Positions 27,675-36,105 are shown, numbered from the stretch's first letter. The stretch: DNA of 64,000 nt from Flavobacterium sp. WV_118_3 (GCF_039778605.1 NZ_CP156060.1:1488001-1552000); one strand, 5' to 3'. Notes: generated by a model not told the origin, from the sequence alone. Made by a program: numbers and translations.

Positions 27675-28580
27675 ATGCCATCATCAGTTATCAAAGGTTT
27701 TTTTCTGGCTGTCTTAGCGGCCATGTTATGGGGTGTTTCCGGTACATTCGGACAATTCCTTTTTCAACAAAGAGGTATTAATGTCGAATGGTTGATCACC
27801 CTTCGAATGCTTGTATCCGGTACGATTCTGTTACTTTTTGCCCGATTTGGCGAAAAATCGGATTTATGGGCAATCTGGAAAAATAAAAAAGATGCCATTC
27901 AACTATTGATTTTTAGCACTACCGGAATGTTGGCGGTACAGTACACCTATTTTGCGGCAATCAAACATTCGAATGCGGCTACTGCTACGGTTTTACAATA
28001 TGCCGGACCGGTATTTATCGCGATTTACCTGGCGGCAAAAAACAAAAAACTACCGCGTCCCATCGAATATCTGGCCATCGCTTTGGCCGTAGGCGGCACT
28101 TTTTTACTGGTAACGCATGGTAACATCCATAGTTTAGCAATATCCGGAACCGCTTTGTTTTTCGGATTGGCATCGGCTGTTACCCTTGCGATTTACACCT
28201 TACAACCGATCGCGTTATTAAGCCGGTATAAATCATCAATCATTATCGGATGGGGCATGTTATTGGGCGGACTGGCCTTTTCCTTTATAAAAGCACCATG
28301 GAGTATCGAAGGACAATGGGATGCCCAAACCTATCTTTACACCAGTTTTATTGTTCTTTTTGGAACTTTAATCCCTTTTTACAGCTACCTGACTGCCGTA
28401 CAAATCATCGGTGGACAAAAAGCCAGTTTATTGGCCTCTGCCGAACCTTTATCGGCTACAATTATGGCCGTACTGTGGTTGCAGGTTCCGTTTTCTACTA
28501 TTGATTGGATCGGAAGTATTTGTATTATTTCGACTATCTTTTTATTGAGTAAGAAAAGTAAGGAATCAATTTCTACCTAA
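27675..28580 (+). CDS. EamA/RhaT family (DMT) transporter
   Basis: A 301-residue inner-membrane protein with ten predicted helices and two EamA repeats (AMLWGVSGTFGQFLFQQ; AEPLSATIMAVLWLQVPF). The family exports amino acids, carboxylates or other small metabolites; the substrate is not visible. The ATG at 27675 avoids overlap with the acetyltransferase and starts just before helix 1. The neighbouring Lrp-type regulator suggests an amino-acid substrate, as an inference. Confidence 0.88.
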   Translation: MPSSVIKGFFLAVLAAMLWGVSGTFGQFLFQQRGINVEWLITLRMLVSGTILLLFARFGEKSDLWAIWKNKKDAIQLLIFSTTGMLAVQYTYFAAIKHSNAATATVLQYAGPVFIAIYLAAKNKKLPRPIEYLAIALAVGGTFLLVTHGNIHSLAISGTALFFGLASAVTLAIYTLQPIALLSRYKSSIIIGWGMLLGGLAFSFIKAPWSIEGQWDAQTYLYTSFIVLFGTLIPFYSYLTAVQIIGGQKASLLASAEPLSATIMAVLWLQVPFSTIDWIGSICIISTIFLLSKKSKESIST

Positions 28581-28590
28581 CATCTATTGA

Positions 28591-29151
28591 TCAATAATAC
28601 AATCTAAAATCCAGTAATTTACACAAGGCATAGTATTTTTCGTGTAGGGTTTCGACAATTTCAACCAGATTATCGTCTTCTTCAAACAAACTAAAGAAAA
28701 CCCGGTCAAGATTACTGCTGCTAATCGTAGGATGCATTTGTCCGTAACCCGAAATCGCTTTTGCTCCGGTAATATCCAGAAAATATTGTGCCTCGTCGTC
28801 GTTTAAATCCAGAATTTTAGCATTGGCAAAGTGAATGATCTTGCCTTTCATTTTACCTTCGAAAAGTTCGGCGATTTCCTCGATGCTATAATAATAACCG
28901 TTTAAACAGATGTTGTTGCCTTTCCCCTGCATGACCAGATAGATGATCTCGTAATTCTTAAAATTATGATCTTCATACAATAAGGTTCCCAAACTCTCTT
29001 CCAGACCTTCAATCGAATCGCAAACTTTATAAATACTGTCTATACCTTGTTCGGCGGCTAGTTTTTCGAGATTTTTATATACTTCGGTCGCCCTAAACAC
29101 CTCGCTATCCGGAACCGCTTCCAGACAATAAATAAACTTATCGTAATCCAT
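28591..29151 (-). CDS. DUF6642-like, probably inactive caspase-fold protein
   Basis: A 186-residue protein from this start (MDYDKFIYCLEAV). From memory, DUF6642 proteins have a His in a SHG motif and a Cys in a GSCST motif, the arrangement of CHAT/caspase-like peptidases. Here the aligned positions read VMQG (Q81 of the longer frame) and HFANAK (A117), so both would-be catalytic residues are replaced. The function is unknown. A -7 box at 29175-29182 lies just upstream, which favours the ATG at 29151 over 29169. Confidence 0.55.
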   Translation of the reverse strand: MDYDKFIYCLEAVPDSEVFRATEVYKNLEKLAAEQGIDSIYKVCDSIEGLEESLGTLLYEDHNFKNYEIIYLVMQGKGNNICLNGYYYSIEEIAELFEGKMKGKIIHFANAKILDLNDDEAQYFLDITGAKAISGYGQMHPTISSSNLDRVFFSLFEEDDNLVEIVETLHEKYYALCKLLDFRLYY

Positions 29152-29174
29152 AGTATCAGCTTTTGCCATCGCAG

Positions 29175-29182
29175 CAAAAATA
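29175..29182 (-). promoter_or_regulatory. -7 box of the DUF6642-like gene
   Basis: TATTTTTG on the minus strand matches TAnnTTTG, 24 bp before the ATG at 29151. Confidence 0.45.
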
Positions 29183-29709
29183 AGTTATAGTACTTTAAAT
29201 ACGACCGCTTGTCAATGGTTTTAACGCATGAATAACGATCCGATTGCTTTCATTCTTTAAATCTGGAATCCTAAAATTGCTTTGTTTCGTATACAATATA
29301 TTCCCGAAAACCAAATTTCCATTTCCACTTCAATTAAGCACCAATATATCAATAGCTTACAATTAATTCTTAATAAAACCAAATTTCCAAAACATATACA
29401 ATCAGCAGCTAATGATTAAATATAAAATACTGAATGTTAATTATTAAAAAAAACATTTTTTTTAATTTAAACATGTAGAATTCAAATAACATAACCTATT
29501 GGGTTGCCACATAAAAACACATAAACAACTAGTTTTTAGGTATATAAAATTTTAAATAGGAAATTTTGTTTTTAGAATTTAGGAAATTTTGTTTTCGATC
29601 CTATATTACTTAATTATTTTAAAATTTAATCGAAACCACTGCGGTAGTCTTATCTTCGTATTTTAGTAGTCCATAAATAATGAACCCCTTATATCACACA
29701 AAAAATATA
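29183..29709. other. AT-rich intergenic region with a short direct repeat
   Basis: No gene is visible. The stretch is very AT-rich. A 15-bp direct repeat, AGGAAATTTTGTTTT, occurs at 29558-29572 and 29581-29595 (23-bp period). A weak -7-like box TATCTTCG is at 29651-29658, before the lipoprotein gene at 29710. Confidence 0.6.
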
Positions 29710-30153
29710 ATGATCAATAATAAACTGATTTTTACCTTTGCGATTATAGCCCTATTTTTCTTCGGTTGTCAGAAAAAAGATTTTAACGAATACCGTTCCT
29801 ATTATCGTGCCGTACATCATAACGACACGGCATTACTGGCGATTGAAACCCATCAGGATCGTTTTTACGGTCAGTATCAGATCTATTACGGAAGCCGCGC
29901 GGTAAAAGATTCCGGGAATATTGAAGGCGTTATTTCGGGCGATACCTTACGCGGCAAGTACCGGTATCGTTCTTTTGGCGGTGGTATTAATGTGGTACCG
30001 GTAATTTTTTTAAAACATCACGGGAAATTAATACTGGGTAGCGGTATTGCTGCCAGTTATATGAATTTTGTGTATTATAAACCGGAATTTCCTATCGTAT
30101 TCGACAGTTCGAAGTTTGTTTTTGATCCGGTGGAACAAGAAGATATACCATAA
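29710..30153 (+). CDS. hypothetical lipoprotein
   Basis: A 147-residue protein with a lipoprotein signal (FAIIALFFFGCQKKD, lipid Cys about residue 20). The mature region is beta-rich (DRFYGQYQIYYGSRAVKDSG, IEGVISGDTLRGKYRYRS), like small Bacteroidetes lipoproteins of unknown function. The ATG at 29710 was chosen over 29680 because it gives a normal signal peptide length. Confidence 0.68.
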   Translation: MINNKLIFTFAIIALFFFGCQKKDFNEYRSYYRAVHHNDTALLAIETHQDRFYGQYQIYYGSRAVKDSGNIEGVISGDTLRGKYRYRSFGGGINVVPVIFLKHHGKLILGSGIAASYMNFVYYKPEFPIVFDSSKFVFDPVEQEDIP

Positions 30154-30411
30154 GATTCCATTATATCGATTAGAATAAAGAACGCTGAATCAGAGGTTTT
30201 CAATGCTTTTTTTATTTAATATAGTCAGTACGATTCTCCCTTTATAAAAATGATACTGATCCTTTTCCGGGATGTTAATCAACGTAGCATTTTCAATTCA
30301 TAACGCTTTTATTTTTTTCAATCGATATTTTGAGGGAAAATGCCGAAAAGTCGGTGTATTTGGCTACTTTTAACTTTTTTACAGAAGATTTGATACTAGT
30401 ACTAAAAAGAT

Positions 30412-31422
30412 ATGTCGGGAACCATTTGTGATATTACTGGACTGAGGCATTCAGATCCTCTTTTCTATACAAAGCGCTATTTGCAAAACGATTATGTTAA
30501 GGCAAATGATGCCGCAAAGCATATTCACTTGTTTGATTCTAAAATTACGGTCGATTATTTTTTATTTGCTACTTTAAGATCGAATATCCAACGAATATCC
30601 GAAGAAGAAAAAGTGTATCATTATGATGATATCGTTCGTTCCGGTCCTTTTGAACTCAAAAACACAATTTACAGCTTCAATAAAAATCTTGAATTAGAGA
30701 AAATTGTGATTGAGGCCAATGGTCAGCAGGACAACTTATGGTTTTCTGAGAGTCTGAAAGCTCCCAAAAAACTAACGATTATACGTTTTTTCAACAAGGA
30801 AAAATCATCGCATACCGAAATTACGTATACTCCTTTTTTGGAATTTGACTCGATTGAAGAAATTCAGTTTTATGATGGTAAAATCAGTACCTGGACAAAA
30901 CCAAATCAGGTTTATACAAAGTATCATTTTAAAGAAAATGGATCAATGGTTAAGTCTTATATTCGAAACAATAGCCAGGAACAGTCAAAAACGATAGAAC
31001 TTTATAATAGCGGTTTTCAGATTTTAGAATCGAAAACCTATAGTCAAAAGAATAAATCGGAACTTTTATATGAAGCTGTTTTTCACTATGATGATTCTAA
31101 ACTAATGAAGATCGTATATACTCGATATAAGTCTACAAAATACTATATTGGTAATTTTATAGAAGAATTCATCTTCGAATATAATGAAAAGGATCTTCTG
31201 ATTCAATTCAAAAATAATGCTATGACCAAAACCTGGGATTATGATCAAAATGAAAATCCGATTTTAGTTACAGAACTTAATAGCAGCGGAAGTGTTTTGT
31301 TTGAAACGGCTGTTGCTTATCGCTATGATGAACATAATAATTGGACGTATAAGCACACTAAAAATTTTAGGAACAAGGTTATCTTTAAAGAGAGTCACAC
31401 ATCCCGGGAAATTGAATATTAA
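30412..31422 (+). CDS. hypothetical protein with tyrosine-rich beta repeats
   Basis: A 336-residue protein with no clear export signal. The second half carries repeated short strands with aromatic residues (YHFKENGSMVKSY, FHYDDSKLMKIVY, FEYNEKDLLIQF, WDYDQNENPI, YRYDEHNNWTYKHT) ending in REIEY, reminiscent of YD/RHS-like or MORN-like beta repeats. No family is assigned. It is convergent with the ubiquitin-like operon. Base composition is more AT-rich than the housekeeping genes around it, which may indicate acquired DNA. Confidence 0.6.
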   Translation: MSGTICDITGLRHSDPLFYTKRYLQNDYVKANDAAKHIHLFDSKITVDYFLFATLRSNIQRISEEEKVYHYDDIVRSGPFELKNTIYSFNKNLELEKIVIEANGQQDNLWFSESLKAPKKLTIIRFFNKEKSSHTEITYTPFLEFDSIEEIQFYDGKISTWTKPNQVYTKYHFKENGSMVKSYIRNNSQEQSKTIELYNSGFQILESKTYSQKNKSELLYEAVFHYDDSKLMKIVYTRYKSTKYYIGNFIEEFIFEYNEKDLLIQFKNNAMTKTWDYDQNENPILVTELNSSGSVLFETAVAYRYDEHNNWTYKHTKNFRNKVIFKESHTSREIEY

Positions 31423-31440
31423 AATAAAAACCTATAAAAC

Positions 31441-31473
31441 AAAAAACAGAAGCAACTTGAAAGCTACTTCTGT
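31441..31473 (-). terminator. Rho-independent terminator of the ubiquitin-like operon
   Basis: An imperfect stem (ACAGAAG...CTTCTGT with inner pairs) is followed on the minus strand by six T, about 65 bp past the E1-like gene stop. The plus-strand side lacks a T run, so it serves the minus-strand operon. Confidence 0.7.
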
Positions 31474-31536
31474 CTAAAATATGTATTTTTATTATTATTA
31501 ATCCTGTATCGCTATTTTAGGACTAGTCAGGATGCT

Positions 31537-32250
31537 TTATAGATCGTGTTTCTGAAGGTGCAAAATTTTAATTCCGTTACTTTTTCCGTCATAACAAAAA
31601 ATACCACCATCGAGGTTGGATTCTAAATCCAATAGAATCTTTATCGCTTCATTGGCTTGCTGACAACCAATAATACCGCATACGGTACTTACCACACCGG
31701 CGATACTACAGGTGTTTTGTGATTCAAACTGTAAGTCGGCTTCGCTAAAAATATCCGTCAACTTTATTTTTGCCTTGCCGTGTAAGATGGTAACATAGCC
31801 CTCCCATCCTTTAACGGCGGCATACACCAGTTTTTTATTTCCTTCATAACAGACACGATCTAATAGTAGTCGTGCCTCGACAGTATCGGTACAATCACAA
31901 ACCAAATCGTAGTTCGCAATAATTTCCGCTGCATTTTCGACTGTCAGTCGGATGGTATGACTCGTCACTTTACTTGTTGGGTTTTGCGTTTTAAGACGAT
32001 CCGAAAGTACTTCTGTTTTATAACGACCGATATCCGCCGGAGCATACGTAAATTGTCGGTGCAAATTGGTTTCCTGTATGGTGTCAAAATCGGCAATTCC
32101 TATTTCCCCTACTCCCATCGCGGCCAAATAGGTCGCCACCGGCACTCCGAGTCCGCCGGCGCCAACAATCAGCACTTTGGCCTCGCCTATTACATGCTGA
32201 CCAAAAACACCGATTTCAGGTACTGCCGTTTGTTGGATATACCGTAACAT
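31537..32250 (-). CDS. E1-like ThiF/MoeB/HesA family adenylyltransferase
   Basis: A 237-residue Rossmann-fold activating enzyme: GAGGLG (30-35), the acidic residue after strand 2 (IADFD, D54), NLHRQ (62-66), Lys78 in GRYKTE, Asp122 in DCTD, and the candidate catalytic Cys181 in NTCSIAGV. It should adenylate the C-terminal glycine of a small beta-grasp protein. The paired CxxC zinc ligands of MoeB are missing and there is no rhodanese domain. A TTG lies at 32253, but the ATG at 32250 overlaps the upstream stop as TGATG, implying coupling. The likely partner is the Gly-Gly protein encoded first in the operon. Confidence 0.88.
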   Translation of the reverse strand: MLRYIQQTAVPEIGVFGQHVIGEAKVLIVGAGGLGVPVATYLAAMGVGEIGIADFDTIQETNLHRQFTYAPADIGRYKTEVLSDRLKTQNPTSKVTSHTIRLTVENAAEIIANYDLVCDCTDTVEARLLLDRVCYEGNKKLVYAAVKGWEGYVTILHGKAKIKLTDIFSEADLQFESQNTCSIAGVVSTVCGIIGCQQANEAIKILLDLESNLDGGIFCYDGKSNGIKILHLQKHDL

Positions 32251-34823
32251 CAACGATTGATTTGCGAGGTAATAGTACTATCCGTGATCGTATCATCGGC
32301 GGCAAGCAAAAAGGCTTTGGATAGTATTACCGAAAGACCGTTATCGCCTTCGAAAGGTAAATAAACATTTTCCGTAGTATCTTTTTTACTCCTATCCGGT
32401 ACGATACACAAATACTGATCATTAGGTTCCATCAAGATATTGGTACTTCCGATATGTATCTTATAGGTTCGTAGTTTTCCTTTTACTACGACAAACTTGT
32501 CTTCAATAGTCGTAACATTGGCAATTTTAAGGCGCGGTATTAAACCGGTCAATATTTCTTTTCTGTTTTTTGCAACTTCCGATAGGTCACCAAAAGAGTA
32601 CGACTGCCAATAATCGCGATACGCCGGCAATCCTCCCGAATCCTGCCATGTAGGATCGTTCCCCACACTGGCTACTCCTACAAAAAGATCGACATCCCGC
32701 AAGGTTTCCGAAAATGGAATGGCCGGAACATTTATCAGTTCAACCAGTTCATTTGTAGTTGTATCAACAAAGCGAATCTGGTCGGTGGTCACATAATTCC
32801 AGATACCGGTATCATTAAAAGCATCATCGGCGTTTAACGCATTCACCCAATATTCCGCTCTCAGATTGTATTCCGGTAATACCAACGCTGCCGTATCCAA
32901 ATCGCCACCATCCCACGCTCCTATTAGCCTTGCCGTCCAATTACGACCTTTAGCCAGGGTAACATACTGATGCTGTTTTAAGATATGGGAAGCCATTCGG
33001 TTACTATAGGTACGCGTATTTACCTCCGCTTCCGTAAGCAGGTAAATCTCCCGGAAGGCTTGTTTAAAGGGTTGCAAAATTTTGTGTTCCATCAGATAAT
33101 CCCGCCATAGTTTTACCTGTGTTGTCGTACTGGATGCCGGATGCCAAAACGTTACTTTTTCGTATTGATCAATGTTCACCTCATCGCCGGTATTCGTAAC
33201 CCAACGTTCCGCTATTTTGATTGCCTGTACCGTTTCATTTTCATTTATAAAATTAAAGATAAGGTTCGCTGTGACAACGCTCAATAGCCCATGATTGAGA
33301 TAATGTTGTTTAAAATAATCCAGCTCCAGTTCGCGATTGCTTCTTAGCATCCGATCCAGTCTGTCGCGTTGGGTTGAAGTAGTTTGATCAACTAGTTTTT
33401 GGATTTCTTTTATCTTTTTAAGTTGCGCGGCGTGTTTTTCCTTTATAACCGTCGGAACCGTTTTTTGTTCTTTTCCGTCTTCTTTGAGCCAGATCAGATT
33501 TGATTTTCCGATGCGGGTAATTTCCAAAACTGCCGTAAAACCATCGATTTCCCATTTCCGTACACCATCTTTCAACTTATAATCATCAACCGCAAGATCT
33601 TCAATCTCATGCATGGTTACTCCCAGTTTGTTGGCCGCTTCAACAATATAATTTTCGATGATTTTTAAGGTGCTGTTTTGTTTAATTTTTAAACGCAATC
33701 TCGACAATTGACTAATACCATCCAATCCTTTTGAATTGGCCAATGTATACAAACAGGCATTCCCGACAGCAGTAGAGGCCTGTCCTTTTTGCGGAATCTT
33801 CTTAAAACAGCGGTCGGCCATTTTACTGATGGTTTGTATGGTTTGTTGATCATGAAAAATGGAACACATCCAGACAAAGCCTTTTAGCGCCTCTGTATTC
33901 AGCGGACTCAGAAATTCTATTTCGTTGTAGATATATTCCTGATTACCATACTGCTGTTTGTGTTCAATTACGGTTTCCTTAAGGTTGGTAACAATTGTAA
34001 AAAGTTCGTGTACCGTTTTTTTAAAGGTATCGGTTCCTAAAGCTGTAATGACAGTCTTTGCTTCATCAATATATTTTTTGCTCGGTTTGGAACCTGTCGC
34101 TTTTTGAGCTTTAGTGATTAACTCGTACCAAAAAGGCTTTTCCTGTTCTGGTCGCTGTGCGATAAAAACATTGGCAGCAGGTCCAAAATTATCTTTTCCT
34201 AAAAATAAAACGGGTTTTATACTTTTTTCTGCCGTTTGTTCAAAAAGCAAACCGTCTATTTTTTCGATCATTTTGGCTATTTCTTTGGCGAGATATGCAG
34301 GCGGATCTTTTTCCAGTTTTTGCTTAAAAAACGTAAGCGCCGCTTTGGCTACAGAATCGAGCGGTTTGTCTTGATGTTGCTTTTCAAACTGATTTATAAA
34401 ATAAGTCAGCCCCCAATACTGAAAGGTAAATTTTTTTTGTACTTCATTCCGATAAATAGCCTCAATGACACGGCTAAAATCAGCACCGCTAATCACTAAC
34501 TTTGATCGGAAAATTTGTATTATATAGGCAAAACGAATTTGATTGTCTTCATATTTTTTGTCATTCACGCCACCCCATCGGTCTGTTGCATTGGTTTTGA
34601 TCTTGTCGATACAATAGAATACCAATTCCAGTTTATCGCTGTCGGTCCATTTCGCTACTTCTTCTTTATAAGTAGGTAACGCATTCACTTTGACATTATA
34701 AAAGTAGGTATTCGCTGCGGCGTACTCACCGTGTGTCTTTTTTATGATTCCATCAAACCGTTCGTAATCCGGATTCACAGCAGTGCCTTTTATCACATTC
34801 TTTAATTTGTCGAATATTCCCAT
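32250..34823 (-). CDS. DUF4132 (MolR/YehI-type) domain protein
   Basis: A large 857-residue cytoplasmic protein. The first about 420 residues are helical, HEAT-like in appearance. Residues about 420-600 resemble DUF4132 (WEIDGFTAVLEI, then FKQAFREIYLLTEAE at 586-600), and about 780-857 resemble the C-terminal domain that follows DUF4132 (YKIHIGSTNILMEPNDQYLC). E. coli MolR/YehI carries this domain in a locus with a MoxR ATPase and a vWA protein; its biochemical role is unknown. Here it sits between a Gly-Gly ubiquitin-like protein (2-bp gap) and an E1-like enzyme (overlapping stop/start), making it a candidate target, scaffold or transferase. No catalytic motif was recognised. Confidence 0.75.
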   Translation of the reverse strand: MGIFDKLKNVIKGTAVNPDYERFDGIIKKTHGEYAAANTYFYNVKVNALPTYKEEVAKWTDSDKLELVFYCIDKIKTNATDRWGGVNDKKYEDNQIRFAYIIQIFRSKLVISGADFSRVIEAIYRNEVQKKFTFQYWGLTYFINQFEKQHQDKPLDSVAKAALTFFKQKLEKDPPAYLAKEIAKMIEKIDGLLFEQTAEKSIKPVLFLGKDNFGPAANVFIAQRPEQEKPFWYELITKAQKATGSKPSKKYIDEAKTVITALGTDTFKKTVHELFTIVTNLKETVIEHKQQYGNQEYIYNEIEFLSPLNTEALKGFVWMCSIFHDQQTIQTISKMADRCFKKIPQKGQASTAVGNACLYTLANSKGLDGISQLSRLRLKIKQNSTLKIIENYIVEAANKLGVTMHEIEDLAVDDYKLKDGVRKWEIDGFTAVLEITRIGKSNLIWLKEDGKEQKTVPTVIKEKHAAQLKKIKEIQKLVDQTTSTQRDRLDRMLRSNRELELDYFKQHYLNHGLLSVVTANLIFNFINENETVQAIKIAERWVTNTGDEVNIDQYEKVTFWHPASSTTTQVKLWRDYLMEHKILQPFKQAFREIYLLTEAEVNTRTYSNRMASHILKQHQYVTLAKGRNWTARLIGAWDGGDLDTAALVLPEYNLRAEYWVNALNADDAFNDTGIWNYVTTDQIRFVDTTTNELVELINVPAIPFSETLRDVDLFVGVASVGNDPTWQDSGGLPAYRDYWQSYSFGDLSEVAKNRKEILTGLIPRLKIANVTTIEDKFVVVKGKLRTYKIHIGSTNILMEPNDQYLCIVPDRSKKDTTENVYLPFEGDNGLSVILSKAFLLAADDTITDSTITSQINR

Positions 34824-34825
34824 GA

Positions 34826-35215
34826 CTATCCTCCGATTAAAGGTGTTAGTTTTACAAATGAAATCGTAGTGTCCGGTTTAAGATGTATTTGCTGCGTAAG
34901 TGTTTCTGCCTGTAACGTATCAATCAGAATAAAAAAACCGTTTTTCTGAAAGGCATCCAAGGCGATATAAACTTGTTTTTCGGCGTCAATCAATTTTTTG
35001 GTTTTGAGTTTATAGCCGTTTAGGGTTTTCTCGGCTTCTCCGGGTTCGACCAAACCGTTAAAATATTCCGGAAGTCGGTTGTTATAATCTTCGACTTCTT
35101 TTGTAACCCTTTGGTTAATAATATCCTGAACTGTTACTATTTCGCTTGTAAAATCAATTTCTGTTTCATAAACCGATTTTCCGCTTAACAGTTCGTCTTT
35201 AATCAGAACTTTCAT
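34826..35215 (-). CDS. ubiquitin-like beta-grasp protein with C-terminal Gly-Gly
   Basis: A 129-residue protein with a strand-strand-helix start (MKVLIKDEL, then a helix around TVQDIINQRVTKEVEDY), later strands (FFILIDTL, TTISFVKL) and the exposed C-terminus KLTPLIGG followed directly by the stop. This pattern is that of ubiquitin-like or MoaD/ThiS-like proteins adenylated by E1 enzymes. It is longer than MoaD or ThiS (about 70-90). No processing peptidase is needed because Gly-Gly is already terminal. The GGAGG of its last codons also sits as a ribosome-binding site for the DUF4132 gene. It is first in the three-gene operon. Confidence 0.78.
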   Translation of the reverse strand: MKVLIKDELLSGKSVYETEIDFTSEIVTVQDIINQRVTKEVEDYNNRLPEYFNGLVEPGEAEKTLNGYKLKTKKLIDAEKQVYIALDAFQKNGFFILIDTLQAETLTQQIHLKPDTTISFVKLTPLIGG

Positions 35216-35244
35216 AGGTGGTATTTTTGTTGTTCACTAAAATA

Positions 35245-35252
35245 CAAAAATA
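35245..35252 (-). promoter_or_regulatory. -7 box of the ubiquitin-like operon
   Basis: TATTTTTG on the minus strand matches TAnnTTTG, 30 bp before the ATG at 35215. It suggests the operon is transcribed independently of the tRNA-like array upstream, which ends in its own terminators. Confidence 0.5.
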
Positions 35253-35337
35253 TTCCTGCTGACCTATAATAATTCCGTTGGCAGGATTTTGGTTTGGTTT
35301 TTTAAAAATATAAGAAAATAACCCTATGATGCTGTAA

Positions 35338-35370
35338 AACAAAAAACTCCAACATTTCTGTTGGAGTTTT
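35338..35370 (-). terminator. terminator of unit A1
   Basis: The stem AACTCCAAC / GTTGGAGTT with loop ATTTCT, then a T run on the minus strand. The same hairpin sequence occurs in all units of array B but in no other unit of array A. Confidence 0.8.
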
Positions 35371-35377
35371 AAAATTT

Positions 35378-35451
35378 GTGGCGATGAGGGGTTCGAACCC
35401 CTGACCACTTCCGATGAAATCGGAATGCCCTGAACCAACTGAGCGAATCAC
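35378..35451 (-). pseudogene. tRNA-like unit A1 (TTC anticodon position)
   Basis: The last, most divergent copy. D arm GCTC/GGGC, anticodon arm TTCCG-ATTTCAT-CGGAA and T arm with TTCGAAC are foldable. The acceptor reads GTGAT on the 5' side and ATCGCCAC on the 3' side, so the outer pairs are GTG:CAC rather than the GGG:CCC of other copies, with a 3-nt bulge. Confidence 0.65.
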
Positions 35452-35508
35452 ATAAGATTATAAAACAAAAAACTCCAAAATTGAAAAGTTTTGGAGTTTT
35501 AAATTCTG

Positions 35509-35582
35509 TGGGCGATGAGGGGTTCGAACCCCCGACCACTTCCGATGAAATCGGAATGCCCTGAACCAACTAAACCAATCCC
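35509..35582 (-). pseudogene. tRNA-like unit A2 (TTC anticodon position)
   Basis: A 74-nt segment aligned to tRNA-Val with two bases (CG) missing from the 5' acceptor strand, leaving five pairs and a 2-nt bulge. The D stem is G-C plus three G:U pairs (GTTT/GGGC); anticodon and T arms are intact. A terminator (CTCCAAAA/TTTTGGAG) follows. Confidence 0.7.
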
Positions 35583-35639
35583 AAAAGGCATAAAACAAAA
35601 AAACTCCAAAACTTTTCAATTTTGGAGTTTTAAATTCTG

Positions 35640-35713
35640 TGGGCGATGAGGGGTTCGAACCCCCGACCACTTCCGATGAAATCGGAATGCCCTGAACCAA
35701 CTAAACCAATCCC
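35640..35713 (-). pseudogene. tRNA-like unit A3 (TTC anticodon position)
   Basis: Identical to unit A2 over the 74-nt tRNA-like segment, 131 bp further upstream, with its own terminator hairpin. Confidence 0.7.
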
Positions 35714-35769
35714 AAAAGGCATAAAACAAAAAAACTCAAAACTTTTCAATTTTGGAGTTTTAAATTCTG

Positions 35770-35843
35770 TGGGCGATGAGGGGTTCGAACCCCCGACCAC
35801 TTCCGATGAAATCGGAATGCCCTGAACCAACTAAACCAATCCC
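35770..35843 (-). pseudogene. tRNA-like unit A4 (TTC anticodon position)
   Basis: Identical tRNA-like segment to A2/A3. The spacer between A3 and A4 lacks one C in the terminator arm (period 130), so the terminator serving A4 has one mismatch. Confidence 0.7.
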
Positions 35844-35900
35844 AAAAGGCATAAAACAAAAAAACTCCAAAACTTTTCAATTTTGGAGTTTTAAATTCTG

Positions 35901-35974
35901 TGGGCGATGAGGGGTTCGAACCCCCGACCACTTCCGATGAAATCGGAATGCCCTGAACCAACTAAACCAATCCC
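35901..35974 (-). pseudogene. tRNA-like unit A5 (TTC anticodon position)
   Basis: Same tRNA-like segment as A2-A4 and same terminator hairpin, 131-bp period. Confidence 0.7.
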
Positions 35975-36031
35975 AAAAGGCATAAAACAAAAAAACTCCA
36001 AAACTTTTCAATTTTGGAGTTTTAAATTCTG

Positions 36032-36105
36032 TGGGCGATGAGGGGTTCGAACCCCCGACCACTTCCGATGAAATCGGAATGCTCTGAACCAACTAAACCA
36101 ATCCC
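36032..36105 (-). pseudogene. tRNA-like unit A6 (TTC anticodon position)
   Basis: As A2-A5, but the 3' D-stem strand is GAGC, as in the intact tRNA-Val, instead of GGGC. It is the copy next to the intact gene, so it looks like an intermediate in the divergence series. Confidence 0.7.

Noticed and set aside
31537..35215. Molybdopterin or thiamine sulfur-carrier operon (MoaD/MoeB or ThiS/ThiF)
   Set aside because: The carrier is 129 aa, the E1 lacks the MoeB zinc cysteines, and no moaA, moaE, thiG or desulfurase gene is present; the alternative is kept open but not preferred.
35378..35974. Functional tRNA-Glu(TTC) genes
   Set aside because: The acceptor stem has lost bases on the 5' strand and would form only five pairs with a bulge; the body is that of tRNA-Val, so normal charging is unlikely.
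35338..36105. CRISPR array, because of regular tandem repetition
   Set aside because: The repeated part is about 130 bp with no short conserved repeat alternating with unique spacers; the units are tRNA-like segments plus terminators, and no cas genes are near.
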